A stretch of DNA of 64,000 nt from Chamaelirium japonicum (Eukaryota; Streptophyta; Magnoliopsida; Liliales; Melanthiaceae). Below, one piece after another: positions 1 through 10,858 of this stretch; the stretch's first letter is position 1, and each line of letters opens with the position of its first letter. The notes under the pieces were generated by a model. That model was not told the DNA's origin. It did not search any database and saw only the letters and a list, made by a program, of their open reading frames with translations. Both the position numbers and the translations under genes were made by a program. The stretch covers positions 124,001-188,000 of the forward strand of contig CANTAL010000146.1 in NCBI GenBank assembly GCA_947650365.1. Reading direction: 5' to 3'.

Positions 1-208
1 TTCATTCGTACGATCCATTCTAATTCATTCATACGATCTATTCTAATTCATTCATACAATCCATTCTAATTCTTTCACACGATCCATTCTAATTCATTCG
101 TACGATCCATTCTAACTCATTCGCACAATCCATTCTATTTCATTCGTACGATCCATTCTTACTCATTCGTATGATCCATTCTAATTCATTCGCACGAATG
201 TATCCATA
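1..208 (-). repeat. Inverted block A
   Basis: Monomers run as the complement (CCATTCTAATTC). The block includes the CTTTCACACGATCC variant near 73-86 and ends at ATCCAT-A-ATGGAT, centred on base 208. The block and its right neighbour recur at 4079 onward. Confidence 0.9.
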
Positions 209-271
209 ATGGATCATACGAATGAGTAAGAATGGATCGTACGAATGAAATAGAATGGATTGTGCGAATGA
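117..271. repeat. Long inverted repeat, 64-bp perfect arms
   Basis: Bases 117-180 and 208-271 are exact reverse complements, separated by a 27-base loop (181-207). The arms span nearly three monomers and share the same private variants (TACTCATTCG and TATTTCATTCG). This is therefore a specific inverted duplication, not the generic similarity of any two opposed monomers. The match stops at 116/272. Confidence 0.92.
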
Positions 272-2062
272 ATTAGAATGGACCGTACGAATGAATTAGA
301 ATGGATACATTCGTGCGAATGAATTAGAATGGATCGGATGAATGAATTAGAATGGATCATACGAATGAATTAGAATGGATCGTACGAATGAATTAGAATG
401 GATCGTACGAATAAATTAGAATGGATACATTCGTCCGAATGAATTAGAATGGATCATACGAATGAGTAAGAATGGATCGTACGAATGAAATAGAATAGAT
501 TGTACGAATGAATTAGAATGGATCATGCGAATGAATTAGAATGGATCGTACGAATGAATTAGAATGGATCGTACGAATGAATTAGAATGGATCGTGCGAA
601 TGAATTAGAATGGATCATATTAATGAATTAGAATGGATCGTACGAATGAATTAGAATGGATACATTCGTGCGAATGAATTAGACTGGATCGTGCGAATCC
701 ATTAGACTGGATCGTGCGAATGAATAAGAATGGATCATACGAATGAATTAGAATGGATCGTACGAATTAATTAGAATGGATAAATTCGTGCGAATGAATT
801 AGAATGGATTGTATGAATGAATTACAATGGATCGTACGAATGAATTAGAATGGATCGTACGAATGAATTAGAATAGCTCATACAAATGAATTAGAATGAA
901 TCGTATGAATGAATTAGAAAGGTTACATTCGTGCGAATGAATTAGAATAGATCGTACGAATGAATTAGAATGGATCGTACGAATAAATTAGAATGGATCG
1001 TGGGAATGAATTAGAATGGATCGTACGAATGAATTAGAATGGATCCACCGAATGAGTTAGAATGGATCATACGAATGAATTAGAATGGATTGTACGAATG
1101 AATTAGAATGGATTGTGCGAATGAATTAAAATGGATCGTATGAATGAATAAGAATGGATCGTACTTATGAATTAGAATGGATCGTGCGAATGAATTAGCA
1201 TGAATCATACGAATGTATTAGAATGGATCGTACGAAAGAATTAGAATGGATCGTACGAAGGAATTAGAATGGATCGTCCGAAGGAATTAGAATGGATCGT
1301 ACGAATGAATTAGAATGGATATATTCGTGCAAATGAATTAGAATGGATCGTATGAATGAATTAGAATGGATCGTATGAGTGAATTAGAACGGATAGTATG
1401 AATGAAGTAGAATGGATCGTATGAATGAATTAGAATGGATACATTCGTGCGAATGAATTAGAATGGATCGTACGAATGAATTAGAATGGATCGTACGAAT
1501 GAATTAGAATGGATCTTACGAATGAATTAGAATGGATCGTACGAATGAATTAGAATGGATCGTACGAATGAATTAGAATGGATACATTCGTGCGAATGAA
1601 TTAGAATGGATCGGACAAATGAATTAGAATGGATCGTACAAATGAATTAGAATGGATCAAATGAATGAATTAGAATGGTTACATTCATGCGAATGAATTA
1701 GAATGGATTGTACGAATGTATTAGAATGGATCGTACGAATGGATTAGAATGGATACATTCGAGCGAATGAATTAGAATGGATCGTACGAATGAATTAGAA
1801 TCGATCGCACGAATGGATTAGAATGGATCCTACGAATGGATTACAATGGATACCTTTGTGCATATGAATTAGAATGGATCGTACGAATGAATTAGAATGG
1901 ATCGTACGAATGAATTAGAATGGATCATGCTAATGAATTATAATTGATCGAACGAATGAATTAGCATGGATCGTGCTAATGAATTAGAATGGAACGTACG
2001 AATGAATTAGAATGGATCGTGTGAAAGAATTAGAATGGATTATATGAATGAATTAGAATGAA
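209..2062 (+). repeat. Forward block B
   Basis: About 1.85 kb of forward monomers with 28-mers at irregular spacing. It carries several diagnostic variants reused elsewhere: GAATCCATTAGACTGG near 700, GGATACCTTTGTGCATATG near 1850, and TTGATCGAACGAATG followed by GTGTGAAAG near 1945-2035. It ends at a GAATTC at 2060-2065, where the orientation flips. Confidence 0.9.
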
Positions 2063-2310
2063 TTCGTACGATCCATTCTAATTCATTCGCACAATCCATT
2101 CTAATTCATTCATACAATCCATTCTAATTCTTTCACACGATCCATTTTAATTCATTCGTACGATCCATTCTAATTCATTCGCACGATCCATTCTAATTCA
2201 TTCGCACGAATGTATCCATTCTAATTCATTCGTACGATCCATTCTAATTCATTCGCACAAATGTATCCATTCTAATTCATTCGTACGATCCATTCTAATT
2301 CATTCGTACG
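2063..2310 (-). repeat. Inverted block C
   Basis: About 250 bp in complement orientation. It contains the complement of the GTGTGAAAG variant that lies at the end of block B, so B and C form a large imperfect inverted repeat. It ends at CGTACG-AGATCGTACG at 2305-2320. Confidence 0.88.
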
Positions 2311-2566
2311 AGATCGTACGAATGAATTAGAATGGATCGTACGAATGAATTAGAATAGATCGTACGAATGAATTAGAATGGATCGTACGAAGGAATTAGA
2401 ATGGATCGTACGAATGAATTAGAATGGATCGTGCTAATGAATTAGAATTGATCGAACGAATGAATTAGCATGGATCGTGCTAATGAATTAGAATGGAACG
2501 TACGAATGAATTAGAATGGTTCGTGTGAAAGAATTAGAATGGATTGTATGAATGAATTAGAATGAA
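2311..2566 (+). repeat. Forward block D, copy of the end of block B
   Basis: About 255 bp repeating the variants of block B's last 130 bases: the monomer with GATCGAACG, then TTAGCATGG, GGAACGTACG and GTGTGAAAG. It ends in the same GAATTC flip (2564-2569), 504 bp after the first one. Confidence 0.88.
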
Positions 2567-3437
2567 TTCGTACAATCCATTCGAATTCATTCGCACGATC
2601 CATTCTAATTCATTAATACGATCCATTCTAATTCATTCATACAATCCATTCTAATTCTTTCACACGATCCATTCTAATTCATTCGTAGAATCCATTCTAA
2701 TTCATTCGTACAATCTATTCTATTTCATTCGTACGATCCATTCTTACTCATTCGTATGATCCATTCTAATTCATTCGGACGAATGTACCATTTCTAATTT
2801 ATTCGTACGATCCATTCTAATTCATTCGTACGATCCATTCTAATTCATTCGTACGATCTATTCTAATTCATTCGTACGATCCATTCTAATTTCATTCGTA
2901 CGATCCATTCTAATTCATTCGCTCGAATGTATCCATTCTAATCCATTCGTACGATCCATTCAAATCCATTCATATGATCCATTCTAATTCATTCGCATGA
3001 ATGTAACCATTCTAATTCATTCATTAGATCCATTCTAATTCATTCGTACGATCCATTCTAATTCATTCGTCCGATCCATTCTAATTCATTCGCACGAATG
3101 TATCCATTCTAATTCATTCGTACGATCCTTTCTAATTCATTCGTACGATCCATTCTAATTCATTCGTAAGATCCATTCTAATTCATTCGTACAATCCATT
3201 CTGATTCATTCGTTCGATCCATTCTAATTCATTCGCACGAATGTATCCATTCTAGTTCATTCGTATGATCCATTCTAATTCATTCGTACGATCCATTCTA
3301 ATTCATTCGCACGATCCATTCTAATTCATTCGTACGATCAATTCTAATTCATTCGCACGAATGTATCCATTCTAATTCATTCGCACGAATGTATCCATTC
3401 TAATTCTAATTCATTCGTACGATCCATTCTAATTCAT
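2567..3437 (-). repeat. Inverted block E
   Basis: About 870 bp of complement monomers with several 28-mers. It ends at an untidy joint at 3437-3445 where a few bases (about ATATTAAACA) fit neither orientation. This is the nearest thing to non-satellite filler in the window. Confidence 0.87.
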
Positions 3438-3445
3438 ATTAAACA

Positions 3446-3937
3446 ATTAGAATGGATCGTACGAATGAATTAGAATGGATCGTACGAATGAATTAGAATG
3501 GATCTTACGAATGGATTAGAATGGATACATTCGTGCGAATGAATTAGAATGGATCGGACGAATGAATTAGAATGGATCGTACGAATGAATTAGAATGGAT
3601 CAAATGAATGAATTAGAATGGTTATATTCATGCGAATGAATTAGAATGGATCGTACGAATGGATTATAATGGATCGTACGAATGGATTAGAATGGATACA
3701 TTCGAGCAAATGAATTAGAATGGATTGTACGAATGAAATTAGAATGGATCGTACGAATGAATTAGAATGGATCATACGAATGAATTAGAATGGATCGTGT
3801 GAAAGAATTAGAATGGATCGTACGAATGAATTAGAATGGATCGTGCGAATGAATTAGAATGGATCGTACGAATGAATTAGAATGGATCGTGCTAATGAAT
3901 TAGAATTGATCGAACGAATGAATTAGCATGGATCGTG
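3446..3937 (+). repeat. Forward block F
   Basis: About 490 bp of forward monomers. Its right end repeats the GATCGAACG and TTAGCATGG variants of blocks B and D but is cut within the next monomer, where GATCGTGC joins CATTCGTACGATCC. Confidence 0.87.
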
Positions 3938-4286
3938 CATTCGTACGATCCATTCTAATTCATTCGTAAGATCCATTCTAATTCATTCGTACGATCCATT
4001 CTAATTCATTCGTACGATCCATTCTAATTCATTCGCACAAATGTATCCATTCTAGTTCATTCGTACGATCCATTCTAATTCATTCGTACGATCCATTCTA
4101 ATTCATTCATACGATCTATTCTAATTCATTCATACAATCCATTCTAATTCTTTCACACGATCCATTCTAATTCATTCGTACGATCCATTCTAATTCATTC
4201 GCACAATCCATTCTATTTCATTCGTACGATCCATTCCTACTCATTCGTATGATCCATTCTAATTCATTCGCACGAATGTATCCATA
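3938..4286 (-). repeat. Inverted block G, includes copy of block A
   Basis: Complement monomers. From 4079 on it matches window positions 1 onward at an offset of 4078, including CTTTCACACGATCC and the ATCCAT-A-ATGGAT flip, here centred on 4286. Confidence 0.88.
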
Positions 4287-4935
4287 ATGGATCATACAAA
4301 TGAGTAAGAATGGATCGTACGAATGAAATAGAATGGATTGTGCGAATGAATTAGAATGGACCGTACGAATGAATTAGAATGGATACATTCGTGCGAATGA
4401 ATTAGAATGGATCGGACGAATGAATTAGAATGGATCGTACGAATGACTTAGAATGGATCGTACGAATGAATTAGAATGGATCGTACGAATAAATTAGAAT
4501 GGATAAATTCGTCCGAATGAATTAGAATGGATCATACGAATGAGTAAGAATGGATCGTACGAATGAAATAGAATAGATTGTACGAATGAATTAGAATGGA
4601 TCGTGCGAATGAATTAAAATGGATCATACGAATGAATAAGAATGGATCGTACGAATGAATTAGAATGGATCGTGCGAATGAATTAGAATGGATCATATTA
4701 ATGAATTAGAATGGATCGTACGAATGAATTAGAATAGATAAATTCGTGCGAATGAATTAGAATGGATCGTGCGAATCCATTAGACTGGATCGTGCGAATG
4801 AATAAGAATGGATCATACGAATGAATTAGAATGGATCGTACGAATTAATTAGAATGGATACATTCGTGCGAATGAATTAGAATGGATTGTATGAATGAAT
4901 TAGAATGGATCGTACGAATGAATTAGAATGGATCA
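4079..4935. repeat. Segmental duplication, copy 2 of 1-860
   Basis: This is the partner of 1-860 and includes an orientation flip inside the copied segment. It shows that the inversion existed before this duplication. Confidence 0.87.
4195..4349. repeat. Second copy of the 117-271 inverted repeat
   Basis: This is the same hairpin-forming structure at offset 4078. The arms now differ at a few positions (CCTACTC on the left, CATACAAATG on the right), consistent with mutations after the segment was duplicated. Confidence 0.88.
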
Positions 4936-5085
4936 TACGAATTAATTAGAATGGATGATACGAATGAATTAGAATGGATCGTACGAATGAATTAGAATGG
5001 ATCGTACGAATGAACTACAATGGATACATTCGTGCGAATGAATTAGAATGGAACGTACGAATGAATTAGAATGGATCGTACGATT
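4287..5085 (+). repeat. Forward block H, copy of the start of block B
   Basis: About 800 bp of forward monomers. Up to about 4935 it matches block B from 209 at offset 4078, then diverges. Its last part (4771 to about 5017) is the left arm of a long inverted repeat with block I. Confidence 0.88.
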
Positions 5086-5710
5086 CATTCTAATTCATTC
5101 GTATGATCAATTCTAATACATTTGTACGATTCATGCTAATTCATTCGCACGATCCATTCTAATTCATTCGTACGATCCATTCTTATTCATTCATACGATC
5201 CATTCTAATTCATTCGCACAATTCATTCTAATTCATTCGTGCAATCCATTCTAATTCATTCGTATGATCCATTCTAACTCATTCGGTGGATCCATTCTAA
5301 TTCATTCGTACGATCCATTCTAATTCATTCCCACGATCCATTCTAATTTATTCGTACGATCCATTCTAATTCAATCGTATGATCCATTCTAATTCATTCA
5401 TACAATCCATTCTAATTCATTCGCACGAATGTATCCATTCTAGTTCATTTGTACGATCCATTGTAGTTCATTCGTACGATCCATTCTAATTCATTCGTAC
5501 GATCCATTCTAATTCATTCGTATGATCCATTCTAATTAATTCGTATGATCCATTCTAATTCATTCGTACGATCCATTCTAATTCATTCATACAATCCATT
5601 CTAATTCATTCGCACGAATGTATCCATTCTAATTAATTCGTACGATCCATTCTAATTCATTCGTATGATCCATTCTTATTCATTCGCACGATCCAGTCTA
5701 ATGGATTCGC
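4771..5710. repeat. Long inverted repeat, arms about 250 bp, centre 5240
   Basis: Bases 4771-4949 and 5532-5710 pair as reverse complements with a constant coordinate sum of 10481, so there is no net length change between arms. Shared rare variants are GCGAATCCATTAGACTGG (4771-4788) and its complement (5693-5710), and CGAATTAATTAG (4938-4949) and its complement (5532-5543). Similarity continues inward to about 5017/5464 (GAACTACAATGGAT) and some way outward. Confidence 0.88.
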
Positions 5711-6528
5711 ACGATCCTTTCTAATTCATTCGCACGAATGTATCCATTCTAATTCATTCGTACGATCCATTCTGATTCATTCGTACGATCCATTCGAATT
5801 CATTCGCACGATCCATTCTAATTCATTCATATGATCCATTCTAATTCATTCATACAATCCATTCTAATTCTTTCACACGATCCATTCTAATTCATTCGTA
5901 CGATCCATTCTAATTCATTCCCACGATCCATTCTAATTTATTCGTACGATCCATTCTAATTCATTCATACGTTTCATTCTAATTCATTCGTATGAGCTAT
6001 TCTAATTCATTCGTATGATCCATTCTAATTCATTCGTACGATCCATTGTAATTCATTCATACAATCCATTTAGATTCATTCGCACAAATGTATCCATTCA
6101 AATTCATTCATACGATCCAGTCTAATTCATTCGTACGATCCATTCTAATTCAATCGCATGAATATATCCATTCTAATTCTTTCGTACGATGTATTCTAAT
6201 TCATTCGTACGATCCATTCTAATTCATTCGCACGAATGTATCCATTCTAATTCATTCATACAATCCATTCTATTTTATTCGTACGATCCATTCTTACTCA
6301 TTCGTATGATCCATTCTAATTCATTCGTATGATCCATTCTAATTCATTCGTACGATCCATTCTAATTCATTCGTACGATCCATTCTAATTCATTCGCACG
6401 ATCCATTCTAATTCATTCATACGATCCATTCTAATTCATTCATACGATCCATTCTAATTCATTCCTACAATCCATTCTAATTCATTCGCCCGATCCATTC
6501 TAATTCATTCATACGATCTATTCTATTC
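5086..6528 (-). repeat. Inverted block I
   Basis: About 1.4 kb in complement orientation. Bases 5464-5710 are the inverted partner of 4771-5017. Bases about 5410-5690 also recur in the same orientation at about 10890-11170 (offset 5479). The block ends at ATTCGAAT (6525-6532). Confidence 0.88.
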
Positions 6529-6541
6529 GAATGGATCATGC
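6529..6541 (+). repeat. Micro-inversion of about 12 bp
   Basis: GAATGGATC in forward orientation sits between two complement blocks. With its flanks it makes 13-bp perfect arms (6525-6537 and 6542-6554) around a 4-base loop, a likely hairpin or template-switch scar. Confidence 0.75.
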
Positions 6542-6940
6542 GATCCATTCGAATTCATTCGCACGATCCATTCTAATTCATTCATACGATCCATTCTAAT
6601 TCATTCATACAATGCATTCTAATTCTTTCACACGATCCATTCTAATTCATTCGTACGACCCATTCTAATTCATTCGTACAATCCATTCTATTTCATTTGT
6701 ACGATCCATTCTTACTCATTCGTGTGATCCATTCTAGTTCATTCGTACGATCTATTCTAATTCATTTGTACGATCCATTCTAATTCATTCATACAATCCA
6801 TTCTATTTCATTCGTACGATCCATTCTTACTCATTCGTATGATCCATTCTAATTCATTTGCACGAATGTATCCATTCTAATTCATTCATACAATCCATTC
6901 TAATTCATTACGTACGATCCATTCTAATTCATTCGTACGA
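6542..6940 (-). repeat. Inverted block J
   Basis: About 400 bp of complement monomers with one CTTTCACACGATCC variant near 6626. It ends at the centre of the 40-bp perfect palindrome at 6921-6960. Confidence 0.88.
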
Positions 6941-6960
6941 TCGTACGAATGAATTAGAAT
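6921..6960. repeat. 40-bp perfect palindrome
   Basis: The two 20-base halves meet at CGTACGATCGTACG and are exact reverse complements with no loop. The match fails at 6920/6961. It is the joint between blocks J and K. Confidence 0.93.
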
Positions 6961-7368
6961 AAATCGTACGAATGAATTAGAATAGATTGTGCGAATGAGT
7001 TAGAATGGATCGTACGAATGAATTAGAATGGATTGTACGAATGAATTAGAATGGATCATACGAATGAGTAAGAATGGATCGTACGAATGAATTAGAATGG
7101 ATCGTACGAATGAATTAGAATGGATCGTACGAATAAATTAGAATGGATACATTCGTCCGAATGAATTAGAATGGATCATACGAATGAGTAAGAATGGATC
7201 GTACGAATGAAATAGAATAGATTGTACGAATGAATTAGAATGGATCCTACGAATGAATTAGAATGGATCGTGTGAAAGAATTAGAATGGATTGTATGAAT
7301 GAATTAGAATGGATCGTATGAATGAATTAGAATGGATCGTGCGAATGAATTCGAATGGATCGTACGAA
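6941..7368 (+). repeat. Forward block K
   Basis: About 430 bp of forward monomers. The right end, with GTGTGAAAGAATTAG at 7271 and TTCGAATGG just before the flip, recurs at the end of block Q. The flip is at a GAATTC (7366-7371). Confidence 0.88.
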
Positions 7369-8184
7369 TTCATTCTAATTCATTCATACAATCCATTCTA
7401 ATTCTTTCACACGATCCATTCTAATTCATTCGTACGTTCCATTCTAATTCATTAGCACGATCCATGCTAATTCATTCGTTCTATCAATTCTAATTGATTA
7501 AAACGATCAATTCTAATTCATTCGTACGATCCATTCTAATTCATTCGCACGATCCATTCTAATTCATTCATAGGATCCATTCTAATTCATTCATTCGATC
7601 TATTCTAATTCTTTCGCACGAATGTATCCATTCTAATTCATTCGCACGAATGTATCCATTCTAATTCATTCGTACGATCCATTCTAATTCATTCGTACGA
7701 TCCATTCAAATTCATTCGCACGATCCATTCTAATTCATTCATATGATCCATTCTAATTCATTCATAAAATCCATTCTAATTCATTCGTACGATCCATTCT
7801 AATTCATTCGTACAATATATTCTATTTCATTCGTACGATCCATTCTTACTCATTCGTATGATCCATTCTAATTCATTCGTATGATCCATTCTAATTCATT
7901 CGTACGATCCATTCTAATTTATTCGTACGATCCATTCTAATTCATTCGTACGATCCATTCTAATTCATTTGCATGAATGTATCCATTCTAGTTCATTCGT
8001 ACGATCCATTCTAATTCATTCGTACGATCCATACTATTTCATTCGCACGATCCATTCTAATTTATTCGTACGATCCATTCTAATTCATTCATACGATCCA
8101 TTCTAATTCATTCATACGATCCATTCTAATTCATTCGTACGATCCATTCTAATTCATTCGTACAATCTATTCTAATTCATTCGT
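7369..8184 (-). repeat. Inverted block L
   Basis: About 815 bp of complement monomers. The first part carries complements of the GTGTGAAAG, GGAACGTACG, TTAGCATGG and GATCGAACG variants in the mirror order of blocks B and D. It ends at ATTCGTACGAAT (8179-8190). Confidence 0.88.
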
Positions 8185-8232
8185 ACGAATGGATACATTC
8201 ATGTGAATGAATTAGAATGGATCGTACGAATG
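8185..8232 (+). repeat. Short forward block M (about 48 bp)
   Basis: One 28-mer plus most of one 23-mer in forward orientation between two complement blocks. Its left joint is the same as the joint at 14113, offset 5929, with identical neighbouring variants. Confidence 0.85.
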
Positions 8233-8737
8233 CCATTCTAATTCATTCGTAAGATCCATTCTAATTCATTCATACGATCCATTCTAATTCATTCGTACAA
8301 TCCATTCTAATTCATTCGCACGAATGTATCCATTCTAGTTCATTCGTACGATCCATTCTAATTCATTCGTAGGATCCATTCTAATCCATTCGCACGATCC
8401 ATTCTAATTCATTCGTACGATCCATTCTAATTCAATCATACGATCCATTCTAATTCATTTGTACGATCCATTCTAATTCATTCGTTCGATCCATTCTAAT
8501 TCATTCGCACGAATGTATCCATTCTAATTCATTCGTACGATCCATTCTAATTCATTCGTACGATCCATTCTAATTCATTCGCATGAATGTATCCATTCTA
8601 GTTCATTCGTACGATCCATTCTAATTCATTCGTACGATCCATTCTAATTCATTCGCACGATCCATTCTAATTCATTCGTACGATCAATTCTAAATCATTC
8701 GCACGAATGTATCCATTCTAATTCATTCGTACGATCC
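8233..8737 (-). repeat. Inverted block N
   Basis: About 500 bp of complement monomers with four 28-mer copies. It ends abruptly at GATCC joined to TGAATTAGAATGG. Confidence 0.87.
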
Positions 8738-8873
8738 TGAATTAGAATGGATCGTACGAATGAATTAGAATGGATACCTTTGTGCATATGAATTAGAATG
8801 GATCGTACGAATGAATTAGAATGGATCATATTCATGAATTAGAATGGATCGTACGAATGAATTAGAATGGATA
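8738..8873 (+). repeat. Forward block O, left arm and loop of a palindrome
   Basis: About 135 bp of forward monomers including the rare 28-mer form ATACCTTTGTGCATATG (8774-8790) and GATCATATTCATG. It is mirrored by block P. Confidence 0.88.
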
Positions 8874-8994
8874 CATTCGTACGATCCATTCTAATTCATT
8901 AATATGATCCATTCTAATTCATTCGTACGATCCATTCTAATTCATATGCACAAAGGTATCCATTCTAATCCATTCGTAGGATCCATTCTAATCC
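8739..8994. repeat. Near-perfect palindrome with 14-base loop
   Basis: Arms 8774-8859 and 8874-8959 (86 bp, coordinate sum 17733) differ at one base, TTCATG against TTAATG. The loop is 8860-8873. Weaker pairing continues outward to about 8739 and 8994. The arms include the rare ATACCTTTGTGCATATG variant. Confidence 0.92.
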
Positions 8995-9018
8995 ATTCGT
9001 ACGATCCATTCTAATTGA
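8874..9018 (-). repeat. Inverted block P, right arm of a palindrome
   Basis: The reverse complement of block O down to its rare variants (CATATGCACAAAGGTAT at 8943-8959). It ends at CTAATTGATCGTACGAATT, where orientation flips again. Confidence 0.88.
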
Positions 9019-9886
9019 TCGTACGAATTAATTAGAATGGATACATTCGTGCGAATGAATTAGAATGGATTGTATGAATGAATTAGAATGGATTGTGCTA
9101 ATGAATTAGAATTGATCGAACGAATGAATTAGCATGGATCGTGCTAATGAATTAGAATGGAACATACGAATGAATTAGAATGGATCGTGTGAAAGAATTA
9201 GAATGGATTGTATGAATGAATTAGAATGAATTAGAATGGATCGTACGAATAAATTAGAATGGATCGTATGAAAGAATTAGAATGGATCGTATGAATGAAT
9301 TAGAATGGATACATTCGTGTGAATGAATTAGAATGGATCGTATGAATGAATTAGAATAGATTTTGTGAATGAATTAGAACTGATCGTACGAATGAATTAG
9401 AATGGATACATTCGTGCGAATGAATTAGAATGGATTGTATGAATGAATTAGAATGGATCCTATGAATGAATTAGAATGGATCGTACGAATGAATTAGAAT
9501 GGATACATTCGTGCGAATAAATTAGAATTGATCGTACGAATGAATTAGAATGGATCGTGCGAATGAATTAGAATGGATCATACGAATGAATTAGAATGGA
9601 TACATTCGTGCGAATGAATTAGAATGGATACATTCGTGCGAAAAAATTAGAATAGATCGAATGGATACATTCGTGCGAATGAATTAGAATGGATCGTACG
9701 AATGAATTAGAATGGATCGTACGAATGAATTAGAATGGATCGTACGAATGGATTAGAATGGATTGTACGAATGAATTAGAATGGATCCTACGAATGAATT
9801 ATAATGGATCGTGTGAAAGAATTAGAATGGATTGTATGAATGAATTAGAATGGATCGTGCGAATGAATTCGAATGGATCGTACGAA
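9019..9886 (+). repeat. Forward block Q
   Basis: About 870 bp of forward monomers. Near 9100-9225 it repeats the GATCGAACG, TTAGCATGG, GTGTGAAAG series. Its end repeats the end of block K at offset 2518, minus one monomer, and flips at a GAATTC (9884-9889). Confidence 0.88.
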
Positions 9887-10441
9887 TTCATTCTAATTCA
9901 TTCATACAATCCATTCTAATTCTTTCACACGATCCATTCTAATTCATTCGTACGTTCCATTCTAATTCATTAGCACGATCCATGCTAATTCATTTATTCG
10001 ATCAATTCTAATTCATTAGCACAATCCATTCTAATTCATTCGTACGATCCATTCTAATTCATTCACACGATCCATTCTCATTCATTCATACAATCCATTC
10101 TAATTCTTTCAGATGATCCATTATAATTCATTCGTAGGATCCATTCTAATTCATTCGTACAATCCATTCTAATTCATTCGCACGAATGTATCCATTCTAA
10201 TTCATTCGTACGATCAGTTCTAATTCATTCACAAAATCTATTCTAATTCATTCATACGATCCATTCTAATTCATTCACACGAATGTATCCATTCTAATTC
10301 ATTCATACGATCCATTCTAATTCTTTCATACGATCCATTCTAATTTATTCGTACGATCCATTCTAATTCATTCTAATTCATTCATACAATCCATTCTAAT
10401 TCTTTCACACGATCCATTCTAATTCATTCGTACGTTCCATT
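9887..10441 (-). repeat. Inverted block R
   Basis: About 555 bp in complement orientation. Its first 73 bases match 7371-7443 in block L and recur a third time at about 10370-10441, where the copy is cut by the next flip. Confidence 0.88.
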
Positions 10442-10858
10442 AATGAATTAGAATGGATCATACGAATGAATTAGAATAGCTCATACGAATGAATTAGAAT
10501 GAATCGTATGAATGAATTAGAATGGTTACATTAGTGCGAATGAATTATAATAGATCGTACGAATGAATTAGAATGGATCGTACGAATAAATTAGAATGGA
10601 TCGTGGGAATGAATTAGAATGGATCGTACGAATGAATTAGAATGGATCCACCGAATGAGTTCGAATGGATCATACAAATGAATTAGAATGGATTGTACGA
10701 ATGAATTAGAATGGATTGTGTAAATGAATTAGAATGGATCGTATGAATGAATAAGAATGGATCGTACGAATGAATTAGAATGGATCGTGCGAATGAATTA
10801 GCATGAATCGTACAAATGTATTAGAATGGATCGTACGAATGAATTAGAATGAATCGTA
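10442..10858 (+). repeat. Forward block S
   Basis: About 415 bp of forward monomers. Its variants (TAGCTCATACG, CGTGGGAATG, GATCCACCGAATGAG) match block B at about 870-1210, so it is a copy of that stretch. Confidence 0.87.

Larger units (their letters stand above)
1..860. repeat. Segmental duplication, copy 1 (860 bp)
   Basis: Matches 4079 to about 4935 at offset 4078 through both orientation blocks, including the hairpin at 117-271. Differences in the parts compared are scattered single bases. Similarity falls to background near 860. Confidence 0.87.

Noticed and set aside
3437..3445. Transposon insertion or target-site scar
   Set aside because: The odd bases are too few, and no terminal inverted repeat or target duplication is visible around them.
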